Of a DNA stretch of 64,000 nucleotides, positions 19,192 to 27,743 are shown piece by piece. Origin of the DNA: Bacillota bacterium (lineage in GTDB: Bacteria > Bacillota > Clostridia > Oscillospirales > Feifaniaceae); assembly GCA_030705925.1 (NCBI GenBank), contig JAUZPM010000002.1:1-64000 (forward strand), given 5' to 3'. The notes beneath the pieces were generated by a model. The model worked only from the letters and a program-made list of their open reading frames with translations. It did not search any database and was not told the DNA's origin. Made by a program: the position numbers and the translations under genes. Within the stretch, counting starts at the first letter, position 1. Each line of letters opens with the position of its first letter.

Positions 19192-20259
19192 CTAATTCTT
19201 TTCATTGTCAGCTTTTTCTGAGGATTTGCTGTTTTCATGATACATACGGGCAGCAACAAGAAAGACAACGAGGGCTGTGCAGACGATAAGTACCGCTTTT
19301 GTCGTTCCTGTCTGCGTAAGCAGAACAGCGGATATACCGCAAACAATGCTTACAGAATAAATTATGGCGACTGTCTGCTTCTGCGAAAATCCCATATCAA
19401 TCAGCCTGTGATGCAGATGACTTCTGTCGGGCGACATAGGTGACCTGCCTGAGGCAATTCTGCGAAGTATAGCAAACGCAGTGTCAAATATGGGCAATCC
19501 TAAAATTAGAAACGGAACAGCAAATGATACTAAAGCGTAAAACTTAAATAGACCTTGAATTGAAATTATGGCTAGTATATACCCTAAAAATGTCGACCCG
19601 GTGTCACCCATGAATATTTTTGCGGGATTTAAATTATATGGCAAAAATCCGATACAGGCTCCAGCAAGAGCAGCGGTTAAAATCTCAACATCTCTTTCAC
19701 CGAGGATCAACGCAATGCAAAGGAGTGAGAAACATGCAATAGATGAAACTCCGCAGGCAAGTCCATCAAGTCCGTCTACAAAGTTAACAGCATTCGTAAT
19801 GCCTACTATCCAAAATACTGTAATCGGAACAGTCAGCACGCCAAGATTTAAGTAAGGGTTATTTGAAAATAAATTTATATTTGAGAAAAAATTGATTTCC
19901 ACGCCGGATAAAGCGGGGATAAGAGCAGCCACGATTTGTACGATAAATTTCGGCATGGCGTCAAGCCTGTATATATCATCAAATATTCCAAGCACTAGAA
20001 TTATCACACCGCCGATAAGTATTGCGCGCATCTGGGTTGTCAGATCAACCATTAGCAGAGCTGTAAAAAAGAAACCGAAAAATATAGCAAGTCCGCCAAG
20101 ACGCGGAATAGGTTTTTTATGCATTCTCCGGCTGTCTGTAGGAACGTCAATCGCACCTACTTTTTGAGCGAAAGATTTTACGACAGGTGTAAGCAAAAAA
20201 GATATAAAAGCTGCCGCAACAAATGCTATTACAACATAAATATACCGAAGGGGGAACAT
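19192..20259 (-). CDS. tagO: Undecaprenyl-phosphate GlcNAc-1-phosphate transferase (TagO/WecA)
   Basis: MraY/WecA-family membrane enzyme that transfers GlcNAc-1-phosphate to undecaprenyl phosphate, starting teichoic acid or capsule lipid-linked synthesis. About ten membrane segments are predicted. Conserved cytoplasmic motifs are visible: PRLGGLAIF, GIFDD (Mg-binding Asp pair), NAVNFVDGLDGLA, and MGDTGS, ending with HLHHRL. Its ATG shares one base with the trpS stop (TAATG), which implies translational coupling. Confidence 0.94.
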   Translation of the reverse strand: MFPLRYIYVVIAFVAAAFISFLLTPVVKSFAQKVGAIDVPTDSRRMHKKPIPRLGGLAIFFGFFFTALLMVDLTTQMRAILIGGVIILVLGIFDDIYRLDAMPKFIVQIVAALIPALSGVEINFFSNINLFSNNPYLNLGVLTVPITVFWIVGITNAVNFVDGLDGLACGVSSIACFSLLCIALILGERDVEILTAALAGACIGFLPYNLNPAKIFMGDTGSTFLGYILAIISIQGLFKFYALVSFAVPFLILGLPIFDTAFAILRRIASGRSPMSPDRSHLHHRLIDMGFSQKQTVAIIYSVSIVCGISAVLLTQTGTTKAVLIVCTALVVFLVAARMYHENSKSSEKADNEKN

Positions 20260-21272
20260 TAAACACCCTTCCTTTCAATAAAACCGATTTTGCGCTGAAC
20301 TTTTGAAAGGGTCTTTTGAGCTATCCAAGAAGCTTTTCTAGCTGACTCTTTATATAACGACTCAAGATAATCCTTATTTTTTAGCAGGTCTTCTGTCTTT
20401 TCACGAAGCGGTCGGAGCATCTCAACAACGGCCTCACCAACCGAGCTTTTGAATTCGCCGTATCCTTTACCGTCAAATTCAGCTTCGATCTCTTGAAAGT
20501 TTTTGCCGGTCGCAATACTGTAAATAGTCATTAGGTTGTTTATTCCGAGTTTGCCTTCTTTATAAATGACTTGAGTATCGCTGTCGGTAACTGCTCTTTT
20601 GAATTTGCGGGCGATAACGTCAGGCTTATCCATAAGCAAAATAAACGCGTTTTCATTGCTATCCGACTTAGACATTTTGCGCTCAGGTTCAGCAAGACTC
20701 ATGATCCGTGCGCCTACTTTTGGAATTATAGGCTCAGGAATTTTGAAAACGTCACCATAAACTCCGTTAAATCTTGTTGCCACATCCCGGCAGATTTCAA
20801 CGTGCTGTTTTTGATCCTCTCCAACAGGAACAGCATCCGTTTGGTATAAAAGTATGTCTGACGCCATTAGAACAGGATAGGTGAACAGACCTGCGTTAAT
20901 ATTGTCGGCATTTTTTGCAGATTTATCCTTAAATTGGGTCATTCGGGAAAGTTCACCGAACATCGTGTAGCAATTTAAAATCCATGAAAGTTCTGCATGC
21001 TGAGGAACATGGCTTTGTATAAATAAAAGCGTATTGTCGTTATTAACGGGATCGATGCCGCAGGATATAAGCTGCGCGTACAGTTCAAGTGTCTGGCGCC
21101 TTAAATCGGCGGGGTTTTGACGAACTGTGATGGCATGCATGTCCACAACAGAAAAAATGCAGTTATACTCATCCTGCATACTCACCCAGTTTTTAACAGC
21201 TCCAAGGTAATTTCCAAGTGTTATTTTACCGCTGGGCTGTATACCGCTGAATACGGTTTTTTTGTTGTCCAT
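20259..21272 (-). CDS. trpS: Tryptophanyl-tRNA synthetase
   Basis: Class Ic aminoacyl-tRNA synthetase that charges tRNA-Trp. The HIGH-type motif is PSGKITLGN (Thr in the place usually held by His), the KMSKS loop is intact at residues 199-203, and DMHAIT and GEDQKQH are in place. 337 residues, full length. Ribosome binding site GAGGTAA. The promoter lies close upstream and leaves a short leader with no room for a T-box, so charging-dependent attenuation is unlikely. Confidence 0.96.
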   Translation of the reverse strand: MDNKKTVFSGIQPSGKITLGNYLGAVKNWVSMQDEYNCIFSVVDMHAITVRQNPADLRRQTLELYAQLISCGIDPVNNDNTLLFIQSHVPQHAELSWILNCYTMFGELSRMTQFKDKSAKNADNINAGLFTYPVLMASDILLYQTDAVPVGEDQKQHVEICRDVATRFNGVYGDVFKIPEPIIPKVGARIMSLAEPERKMSKSDSNENAFILLMDKPDVIARKFKRAVTDSDTQVIYKEGKLGINNLMTIYSIATGKNFQEIEAEFDGKGYGEFKSSVGEAVVEMLRPLREKTEDLLKNKDYLESLYKESARKASWIAQKTLSKVQRKIGFIERKGV

Positions 21273-21308
21273 TAACTTTTTACCTCAAATTAAATATTTA
21301 TCTTATGT

Positions 21309-21337
21309 ATTATATACCATTATTCCCGCCTTTTCAA
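21309..21337 (-). promoter_or_regulatory. Promoter of the trpS-tagO-wecB operon
   Basis: On the minus strand TTGAAA (21337-21332) and TATAAT (21314-21309) are separated by 17 bases, giving a leader of about 30 bases. Confidence 0.75.
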
Positions 21338-21405
21338 TTAAAAAAAGGATTGGGCATAGGTATCTTTGGTTCCATATCAAGGATACTTAGTTAAAACTCT
21401 TTGTA

Positions 21406-21434
21406 TTGACTTGAAGGAATAAAAAACGTATAAT
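21406..21434 (+). promoter_or_regulatory. Strong promoter of SRP RNA/dnaX
   Basis: TTGACT at 21406-21411 and a perfect TATAAT at 21429-21434 are separated by 17 bases, placing the transcription start near 21441. Confidence 0.85.
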
Positions 21435-21445
21435 AAGTAAAGTAT

Positions 21446-21767
21446 AAAGCAAAGCCTTGATGACAGATAAAGCCGCGCTAACCGGGGAGTCAGCGGTGCC
21501 CTGTACCTGCAATCCGCTATAGCAGGGGCGAACGTCCGAACTGAGGTAATCGACTGTGCAGCTGCCGCGTGGTATGGTGCGTTGAGAGGCAGGCCTTATG
21601 CAATCAAAAACTGTGAACTATGTCAGGCGGGGAACCGAGCAGCATTAAGCAGATCTTTTGATGTGCCATGAGTATCCCTGCCTTGAGCATCTACCGAGCG
21701 TTCCGTGTATAGCCTATTTTCGAAGCGGACTGCGCGGTTTTATGTGACATCAAGGCACTTTGCTTTC
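21446..21767 (+). ncRNA. ffs: Signal recognition particle RNA, large (Bacillus-type)
   Basis: This stretch matches the Bacillus-type SRP RNA (scRNA) with Alu and S domains. The Alu region shows GGTGCCCTGTACC and GCAATCCGCTATAGC. The S domain contains the helix 8 core GGGGAACCGAGCAGC with a GGAA tetraloop, followed by ATTAAGCAG. The flanks pair over about 30 bases with small bulges: 21446-21478 pairs with 21732-21766. In Bacillus the precursor is trimmed by RNase III, so the mature ends probably lie inside these limits. The 3' arm ends four bases before the dnaX ribosome binding site. SRP RNA next to dnaX is a conserved Firmicute arrangement. Confidence 0.9.
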
Positions 21768-21782
21768 AATGGAGGTGACAAT

Positions 21783-23336
21783 ATGTACCAGGCACTGTAC
21801 CGCAAGTGGCGGCCTCAGATTTTTGATGAGGTTTCGGGTCAGGAACATATTGTACCACTTTTAAAAAAGGAAGTAGCCGATAATAAGATTTCTCATGCGT
21901 ATCTCTTTTGCGGGACACGCGGAACGGGAAAAACAACGCTTGCAAAGATACTTGCAAAAGCAGTTAACTGCGAGAATCCGAACAACGGCAATCCCTGTAA
22001 TGAGTGCGAATCTTGCAAAAGCATTACAAACGGAAGCAACATCGACGTTGCTGAAATCGATGCAGCATCAAACAATGGTGTCGATAATATAAGAGAAATA
22101 CGTGAGGAAACTCAATATACACCTGCAAGATCGAAGTATAAGGTGTATATTATTGATGAGGCGCATATGTTATCTACGGGGGCATTTAATGCGCTTTTAA
22201 AAACTTTGGAAGAACCCCCTGAGCATGTTATATTTATTCTTGCTACAACCGAGTTTGCAAAGGTGCCTGCAACGATTCTTTCAAGGTGCCAGAGATTCGA
22301 TTTTCATAGAATACCAAACGAAGTAATAGAAAAAAGGCTTAAGCAGGTCTGTGATTCTGAGGGCTTTAAAGAAGACCATGAAGCGCTTACCCTGATCGCC
22401 AGGCTTTCAGACGGGGCTCTGAGAGATGCTTTGTCTATTCTGGATCAGTGCGCTTCAGGCGGGAGCGTCACCTATAAACGGGTTGCAGATATTACTGGAA
22501 TCGGTGATAGGGGCTATCTTAAAGACCTTGCTGCTGCAGTAGCAAAAGAAAGTTTTGAAGACGCGGTTCAGGCGATTGCAGCTCTTGAAGGAACAAGTAA
22601 GTCGCTTGAAACTGTCGCAGACGAGCTGTCGTCATATTTTCGAGATATTCTGATAGTTAAAACATGCAACGCCTGGCAGGGGCTTTTGTTATCGCCGCCC
22701 GCTGAATGGGACACGATCAGGTCATTCTCAGAATGTTTCAGTGTACAGCATCTTCTTTCTCTTATAAATATTCTTCAGCGTGAGAATGATAATATAATTA
22801 AAAGTGCCAATAAAAAAATCGAACTTGAAATGACTCTGTTTAAGCTTTGTTCAGTTTTAAACAAGGCATTTGTTGAAACAAAACCTGAAACTGTAACAGT
22901 TGCAAAACCTTCTAAAAAGGCTCCGCATACGGATGATGCTCCACCGTGGGATACAGATTCGAATAATGAAAAAAGAGTGCCTGAGTCGCCGAAAGTTGAG
23001 ACTGCAGTAAAACCAACGATGATAAAAGACGGTGACCCTGAATTTTGGCCGGAAGTGCTTGCTTCGCTTCATCCATCATTATCGGCTTCGCTAAAACGTT
23101 CAAATGTTGCAGTGAAAGATGGAAAACTTATTATAGCTACCTTTAGCCCGCTGACTTATAAAACATTATCTGAAAATAGGGCTACGATAAGTGAAATACA
23201 AGAGAAAGTTGCAGGAATAAGCGGACTGAAGCTTGAAATTGAAGTGAAAAAAATTGATGAAGCCGGTGAAAAAAGCACAGCCGATGATAATAGAAAACAA
23301 TTTTTAAAAAATGCTCAAAATTTTATGAATAAATAG
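21783..23336 (+). CDS. dnaX: DNA polymerase III subunit gamma/tau
   Basis: Clamp-loader ATPase of the replicative polymerase. Walker A GTRGTGKTT is at about residues 44-52, the four zinc-binding cysteines are C63, C72, C75 and C78, Walker B with IIDEAHML follows, and the sensor region is ATTEFAKVP. The C-terminal third is a charged linker followed by a tau-like domain. I place the start at ATG 21783 (MYQALYRKWRP, as in homologues) with GGAGGTG upstream; the longer frame from 21705 runs through the SRP RNA. No canonical slippery heptamer in frame was seen. Confidence 0.95.
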   Translation: MYQALYRKWRPQIFDEVSGQEHIVPLLKKEVADNKISHAYLFCGTRGTGKTTLAKILAKAVNCENPNNGNPCNECESCKSITNGSNIDVAEIDAASNNGVDNIREIREETQYTPARSKYKVYIIDEAHMLSTGAFNALLKTLEEPPEHVIFILATTEFAKVPATILSRCQRFDFHRIPNEVIEKRLKQVCDSEGFKEDHEALTLIARLSDGALRDALSILDQCASGGSVTYKRVADITGIGDRGYLKDLAAAVAKESFEDAVQAIAALEGTSKSLETVADELSSYFRDILIVKTCNAWQGLLLSPPAEWDTIRSFSECFSVQHLLSLINILQRENDNIIKSANKKIELEMTLFKLCSVLNKAFVETKPETVTVAKPSKKAPHTDDAPPWDTDSNNEKRVPESPKVETAVKPTMIKDGDPEFWPEVLASLHPSLSASLKRSNVAVKDGKLIIATFSPLTYKTLSENRATISEIQEKVAGISGLKLEIEVKKIDEAGEKSTADDNRKQFLKNAQNFMNK

Positions 23337-23361
23337 CATACTGAAAGGCGGACTTAGAAAA

Positions 23362-23712
23362 ATGAAAGCAAGACTACCTGCGGGGTTCAATCAAGGCGGC
23401 CAGGGCAATATGAATAACATAATAAAACAGGCGCAAAAGATGCAGGAGGATATGGCCGCCCTTCAAAGTGAACTTGAAGAACGAGAGTATGAAGTCACTG
23501 GCGGCGGCGGTGCAATCAAAGTCGTTATGACTGGAAAAAAACGTTTAAAATCAGTTGAAATAACCCCTGAGGTTATCGACCCTGATGATATAGAAATGCT
23601 CCAGGATATAATAGTTGCTGCTGTTAATGAGGCGGCGGATAAAGTGGAAGCGGAAGCTGAAAAAGAGATGGCATCTATAACTGGCGGTATGAACCTTCCC
23701 GGAATGTTTTAA
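23362..23712 (+). CDS. YbaB/EbfC nucleoid-associated protein
   Basis: Small DNA-binding protein of the YbaB/EbfC family, 116 residues. It has the long N-terminal helix (NIIKQAQKMQEDMAALQ), the GGGGAIKVVMTGKK strand pair and the VNEAADKVEAEAEKEM helix near the end. The dnaX-ybaB-recR order is one of the most conserved in bacteria. It is 25 bases from dnaX and 16 bases from recR, so all three are probably one transcript. Confidence 0.93.
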   Translation: MKARLPAGFNQGGQGNMNNIIKQAQKMQEDMAALQSELEEREYEVTGGGGAIKVVMTGKKRLKSVEITPEVIDPDDIEMLQDIIVAAVNEAADKVEAEAEKEMASITGGMNLPGMF

Positions 23713-23728
23713 CTGCAGGGGGTAAGAT

Positions 23729-24331
23729 ATGCAATATCAGGTGCCTGCGGTTGCTAAACTTGTTGAACAATTCGCACGTCTTCCCGGAATCGGGCGGAAA
23801 ACAGCTCAGCGGCTGACTTTTGCCATTATCGGAATGTCGAAAGACGAGGCTTTAGCTTTTGCCGAAGCCGTGAAAGATGTAAAAGAAAGCGTTAGATACT
23901 GTAAGGTCTGTCAGAATATTTCGGATACGGAGGTTTGTGCAATTTGTGACAGCCCTGTGCGTGACAAGACGACGATATGTGTTGTTGAGGATGCTCAGGA
24001 TGTTGAGGCGTTTGAAAAAACCAAGGAATACAGGGGACTTTATCACGTTTTGCATGGCCTTATTTCGCCAGCAGATGGTATAGGCCCTGATAATATCAGG
24101 GTAAAAGAATTACTTTCACGTCTGTCGGGTGGGACGGTTCGTGAGGTGATTATGGCGACGAATCCTACCATTGAGGGAGAGGCAACCGCAATGTATATTG
24201 CAAGACTCCTTAGCCCTCTAGGTGTAACAGTCACGCGGCTTGCTTTTGGTATTCCTATAGGTGGAGAACTAGAATATGCAGACGAAAACACTTTGCTTCG
24301 TGCAATAGAAGGACGGCACGAAATAAAATAA
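23729..24331 (+). CDS. recR: Recombination protein RecR
   Basis: RecR works with RecO and RecF to load RecA at gaps. It has the N-terminal helix-hairpin-helix ([12 protein letters not shown]), a four-cysteine zinc finger (C58, C61, C70, C73) and a Toprim domain beginning at [13 protein letters not shown], with the Walker-like GGELEYADE near the end. 200 residues, full length. Ribosome binding site AGGGGGTAAG. Confidence 0.96.
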   Translation: MQYQVPAVAKLVEQFARLPGIGRKTAQRLTFAIIGMSKDEALAFAEAVKDVKESVRYCKVCQNISDTEVCAICDSPVRDKTTICVVEDAQDVEAFEKTKEYRGLYHVLHGLISPADGIGPDNIRVKELLSRLSGGTVREVIMATNPTIEGEATAMYIARLLSPLGVTVTRLAFGIPIGGELEYADENTLLRAIEGRHEIK

Positions 24332-24354
24332 CGGTAATGAAGGGGGATATCCTT

Positions 24355-25236
24355 ATGTTGGGATTTAGAAGTGATGGTAAGCTGGTTAAGCCGGAGGATC
24401 CAATGTTTTCGGTTATTCCGCTTATAATGACGCGTCGTAGTGATGCCCAGGTATTCCATAAGATTACCATCAACACCGACGCCATTGATAACTATATCAG
24501 GGAAAAGCGTGAAAACGGTTTGCGCTATACGTACATGGATGTGGTGATAGCGTCTTTAGTAAGGATATTTGCTCTGCGACCCGACCTTAACAGGTTCATT
24601 GCAGGCGGCAGGCTTTATCAGCGTAAAGGAATATTCATTTCTTTTGCTGTAAAAAAGGCGATGTCTGATGATGCCCCGGAAACAACTGTTAAAATAGGTT
24701 TTACCGGCAACGAGACTATGGAGGAAATATCAAGGAAGATTCAGGATGAAATTACTTTCAATAAGCAGGCCGAAGGACAAAACGATACAGATTTGCTTGT
24801 AAAAGTGTTTCAATTTGTCCCACATATTGCACTTAGAGCCTTTGTCGGTTTTGCCAAATGGATGGACAGAATGGGCGTTTTGCCAAAAAGTTTGATTAAG
24901 CTAAGTCCTTTCCATACGACTGCATTCTTTTCTAACCTTGGCTCAATCAATCTTGACTATATATACCATCATATTTACGACTTTGGAACAACAAGTGTAT
25001 TTATAACGCTTGGTAAACGAGTAAGAATTCCAGAAGCTGTTGATGGTGAAGTTGCTGTTAAAAAATGCACCAATATCGGTGTTGTCGTAGATGAACGTAT
25101 CTGTGACGGATATTACCTGTCAAAAACACTTAAGCTGCTGGATAGACTGTTCAATCACCCGAATATGCTTGATGTGCCATTATACGAAAGCGATGGGATG
25201 GTTTCCGAAATGGAAGAAAACAAGGCCACAATATAA
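24355..25236 (+). CDS. E2/CAT-like acyltransferase-fold protein lacking the catalytic His
   Basis: About 293 residues that resemble the catalytic domain of 2-oxoacid dehydrogenase E2/chloramphenicol acetyltransferase. The C-terminal motif corresponding to HxxxDG reads DERICDGYYL, so the catalytic histidine position holds Glu (E247) while Asp and Gly are kept. No lipoyl or subunit-binding domain is present, and no dehydrogenase E1/E3 genes are near. This predicts either loss of classical acyl transfer or a different chemistry. ATG 24355 is chosen for its AGGGGGAT ribosome binding site; ATG 24337 has none. Confidence 0.75.
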   Translation: MLGFRSDGKLVKPEDPMFSVIPLIMTRRSDAQVFHKITINTDAIDNYIREKRENGLRYTYMDVVIASLVRIFALRPDLNRFIAGGRLYQRKGIFISFAVKKAMSDDAPETTVKIGFTGNETMEEISRKIQDEITFNKQAEGQNDTDLLVKVFQFVPHIALRAFVGFAKWMDRMGVLPKSLIKLSPFHTTAFFSNLGSINLDYIYHHIYDFGTTSVFITLGKRVRIPEAVDGEVAVKKCTNIGVVVDERICDGYYLSKTLKLLDRLFNHPNMLDVPLYESDGMVSEMEENKATI

Positions 25237-25263
25237 TTATCTAAAAATTCAGCTAAGTTATTA

Positions 25264-25309
25264 AAAAGCGGTGTAAACTAGTTTATGAGAATTAGTTTAC
25301 ACCGCTTTT
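25264..25309. promoter_or_regulatory. BirA operator embedded in a terminator-like dyad
   Basis: A perfect 17-bp inverted repeat with a 12-base centre lies between the acyltransferase gene and birA. Inside it the half-sites GTGTAAACT (25271-25279) and AGTTTACAC (25294-25302) are 14 bases apart, which fits the known BirA operator (TTGTAAAC...GTTTACAA, spacing about 14-16). The right half-site contains the -35 box of the birA promoter. The flanking AAAAGCG/CGCTTTT arms and T run let the same dyad act as a terminator for the upstream gene. Confidence 0.8.
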
Positions 25310-25324
25310 CCTTTGGGGTATAAT
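25296..25324 (+). promoter_or_regulatory. birA-bioY promoter
   Basis: TTTACA at 25296-25301 and TATAAT at 25319-25324 are 17 bases apart. The -10 box overlaps the first possible ATG at 25323, which rules that ATG out as the start. Confidence 0.8.
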
Positions 25325-25340
25325 GTTTTTGGGTGATGAT

Positions 25341-26330
25341 ATGTTAGATAAAAAAATATATGCTATTTTAAACAGGAGCCGGGGCAAGATTATCTCTGGA
25401 GGAGAAATCAGCCGGGAATTAGGGGTTACACGCGCAGCGGTCTGGAAAGAGATTAGGCATCTGATAGCTGAGGGCACTGAGATAGAGAGCATTCATGGCA
25501 GGGGATACTGTTTAAACAGCGAAGATGATACTCTAAGTGAAGAAGCCATAAAAGCCCATCTTGCTACTAATGAAATCGGCAGGAATATTGCAATATTAAA
25601 AACTGTTGATTCAACAAACAATTATGCAAAAGCAGAGGCTGCATCGGGCGCACCTCATGGTTTTACTGTCATATCCGAAGAGCAGACAGCAGGAAAAGGC
25701 AGGCTTGGACGAAAGTTTGAATCTCCGGCAAAGAAAGGGATTTACTTAAGCATAGTTCTACGTCCAAACATCCCTGCTAGAGATATGGGATTTTATACCA
25801 TTTCCGCTGCTGTAGCAGTTTCAGAGGCAGTTGAAAAAATATCAGGGCTAATTCCAGAGATAAAATGGGTAAATGACGTTTTACTTTCAGGTAAAAAACT
25901 GTGCGGAATACTTACTGAAGCATCTGTTGAAGGTGAAAGTCATCATCTTGAATATGTCGTTGTTGGTATTGGAATTAACGTATCTACAGACAAAAAGGAT
26001 TTTAGCGAAAATGTCGGTGATATTGCGGTATCTTTATCACAGGAGGGCTTAACGAAGGTTAACCGTTGCCGGCTTATCGCTGAGATTTTAAATCAATATG
26101 AAAAATTGTACAGTATGTTTTTATTTGAAAATAATAAAAAAGAAGTACTTGACCTATATAAAAAGCGTCTTTGCGTTTTGGGAAAGGAAATAGATATAAT
26201 TTCAGGAAACACAAAGCGACAGGGAAAAGCTGTTTTGCTTGATGAGGAAGGCGGGCTTGTTGTTGAACTGCCGGACGGCAAACGCGAAACTTTGACTTAC
26301 GGTGAGATCAGTATAATGAATAAAGAATGA
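25341..26330 (+). CDS. birA: Bifunctional biotin ligase/biotin operon repressor
   Basis: Group II BirA: attaches biotin to carboxyl carrier proteins and, as a biotinyl-AMP-bound dimer, represses biotin genes. The N-terminal winged helix-turn-helix is at about residues 15-45 (SGGEISRELGVTRAAVWKEI). The ligase core has GKGRLGR (118-124), KWVNDVLL, and the C-terminal SH3-like domain. ATG 25341 is used because the promoter -10 box covers the upstream ATG and GGGTGAT sits before 25341. The gene overlaps bioY by four bases and carries its own operator upstream, so self-regulation is likely. Confidence 0.95.
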   Translation: MLDKKIYAILNRSRGKIISGGEISRELGVTRAAVWKEIRHLIAEGTEIESIHGRGYCLNSEDDTLSEEAIKAHLATNEIGRNIAILKTVDSTNNYAKAEAASGAPHGFTVISEEQTAGKGRLGRKFESPAKKGIYLSIVLRPNIPARDMGFYTISAAVAVSEAVEKISGLIPEIKWVNDVLLSGKKLCGILTEASVEGESHHLEYVVVGIGINVSTDKKDFSENVGDIAVSLSQEGLTKVNRCRLIAEILNQYEKLYSMFLFENNKKEVLDLYKKRLCVLGKEIDIISGNTKRQGKAVLLDEEGGLVVELPDGKRETLTYGEISIMNKE

Positions 26331-26875
26331 AAAAGTTTAATATTAAGAATATGGCGCTATGTGCGATGTTTGCGGCACTGTCGGCTGTGTCTGCATTCAT
26401 AAAAATCCCTTCACCTATAGTCCCGTTTACAATGCAGGTTTTTGTTGTGGTTCTTTCAGGTGTTTTGTTGGGATCACGTCTAGGAGCTATTTCTCAGGCA
26501 CTTTATGTTGCAATCGGGCTTATTGGCCTGCCGGTGTTTACAACAGGCGGTGGTTTAGGATATGTATTTCAGCCCAGTTTTGGCTATCTTTTCGGGTTTA
26601 TTTGCGGTTCGTTTGTTGCTGGGTTTATTACGGAAAGAATAAAGAAACCATCTTTTCTAGGTTATTTTTTAGCTTTGATCATAACGATTATTGCAGTATA
26701 TATACCGGGTGTTATTCATTTATACATTATAAAAAACTTATATCTGGGAACGTCAATGTCAATCGGAAAGACGTTATGGTATGGCGCGGCATTGTTTATT
26801 CCAGAAGATTTAATTACAGGTATTATTGCAATATTGATTGCTTTACGTATCCGACCTGTAATTAATAACCTGTAA
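26327..26875 (+). CDS. bioY: Biotin transporter substrate-binding component BioY
   Basis: Six-segment S component of the biotin ECF transporter, 182 residues. It has the family sequences MCAMFAALSAVSAFIKIP-like N-terminus, GAISQALYVAIGLIGLPVF and the glycine-rich GGGLGYVFQPSFGYLFGF. The ATG overlaps the birA stop (ATGA), so ligase and importer are cotranslated. Energising EcfA/T subunits are not in the window. No biotin synthesis genes are seen here, which suggests scavenging. Confidence 0.95.
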   Translation: MKKFNIKNMALCAMFAALSAVSAFIKIPSPIVPFTMQVFVVVLSGVLLGSRLGAISQALYVAIGLIGLPVFTTGGGLGYVFQPSFGYLFGFICGSFVAGFITERIKKPSFLGYFLALIITIIAVYIPGVIHLYIIKNLYLGTSMSIGKTLWYGAALFIPEDLITGIIAILIALRIRPVINNL

Positions 26876-26891
26876 AAATCTGCACATGCTG

Positions 26892-26920
26892 TTGACACTG
26901 CTTTTAGATGATGATACTAT
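26892..26920 (+). promoter_or_regulatory. Candidate promoter of the membrane-protein gene
   Basis: TTGACA at 26892-26897 and TACTAT at 26915-26920 are 17 bases apart, just after bioY. Confidence 0.55.
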
Positions 26921-26943
26921 AAGACGAAAGGGAGGAAATCTCT

Positions 26944-27690
26944 GTGAAAGACAGCATTTTTAAACAATCGTTTAGGGATATTAAAGAAAATTATTGGTTT
27001 TTTATTGTTTTGGCTGTCGGCGTAATGATTTTTTTATTTTTAGGGTTAGATATATTTTCTGGAATAATAGTAGATTTAATGTATATGTCGGATCATACAA
27101 GCGTCATTATTAAATCATTAACGTTATTATTGGTAATCGCAGTATTAACTTTAACACTATCTGTTTCAGCAGGTTTGTTTAGAAAAATTCATGATGGAAA
27201 TGTAAGCGCACAAAAAGTGTCGTTAAAATATTTTATTTGCTCTTTCTGCGCTGTCATTCTATTTTACGTTATACCGGGTATTTGTTTGTCAGTAATAAAC
27301 TTTTACAGCAATGCCGGTGATTTATTACAGATCGTATATATGCTTTTAAACTGGTTATTTATTTCGCTTGCTGTTGCTTTTGTATTGGCATCAACTTATA
27401 GAATTAATACATTTAAATATATTCTGACTTCAGTGAAGTATTGGATCACAACTGCTATATTTATGGCGGCAGGCTATATCACAAAAATATTTTCGTTTTA
27501 TTTTTCAAATATACTGTTTCCATTAAAAATTTCTGAAGAAGATTATTCATATGGATTAACGGCGGCTTATAGTTGTAATATACTTTTTTACAAAATAATC
27601 TACACTCTTTTAGCGGCTGTTTGTATTTTGCTGCTTTACGAAATAATTGTCAGGATTTATATAAGTCAGCTTGACAGGCACAAGGAATAA
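26944..27690 (+). CDS. Unknown polytopic membrane protein
   Basis: A 248-residue hydrophobic protein with about six membrane segments, a short charged N-terminus (MKDSIFKQSFRDIKENYW) and a basic C-terminal tail. The pattern resembles the DUF624/YesL-like small membrane proteins of Firmicutes but I cannot assign it. The start is GTG with a GGGAGGAAAT ribosome binding site. It lies between bioY and yabP and has its own candidate promoter. The region is AT-richer than its neighbours. Confidence 0.72.
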   Translation: MKDSIFKQSFRDIKENYWFFIVLAVGVMIFLFLGLDIFSGIIVDLMYMSDHTSVIIKSLTLLLVIAVLTLTLSVSAGLFRKIHDGNVSAQKVSLKYFICSFCAVILFYVIPGICLSVINFYSNAGDLLQIVYMLLNWLFISLAVAFVLASTYRINTFKYILTSVKYWITTAIFMAAGYITKIFSFYFSNILFPLKISEEDYSYGLTAAYSCNILFYKIIYTLLAAVCILLLYEIIVRIYISQLDRHKE

Positions 27691-27713
27691 TAGCAAGCGC
27701 TGTATCATACTCT
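27685..27713 (+). promoter_or_regulatory. Possible sigma-E promoter of yabPQ
   Basis: GAATAATA (27685-27692) and CATACTCT (27706-27713) with 13 bases between them resemble the sigma-E consensus. In Bacillus yabP and yabQ are sigma-E dependent. The match is partial. Confidence 0.4.
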
Positions 27714-27743
27714 TTAGTAATAAAACTAAGGAGGATAAAGGAC

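Noticed and set aside
21273-21405. T-box leader in front of trpS
   Set aside because: The promoter leaves only about 30 bases of leader and no T-box motif or antiterminator is present.
21705-21782. 26-codon N-terminal extension of DnaX
   Set aside because: The extension lies inside the SRP RNA closing helix; the ribosome binding site and the conserved MYQALYRKWRP start are at 21783.
22805-22925. Programmed frameshift in dnaX for a gamma form
   Set aside because: A-rich runs exist (seven A near 22810, five A near 22912), but no in-frame X-XXY-YYZ slippery heptamer with a stem was found.
25254-25315. Simple terminator only after the acyltransferase gene
   Set aside because: The hairpin may terminate, but half-site sequence, spacing and overlap with the birA promoter match a BirA operator better.
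26359-26865. 168-codon frame in another phase of bioY
   Set aside because: Composition is dominated by Cys, Tyr and Phe, as expected from an off-frame reading of a membrane-protein gene.
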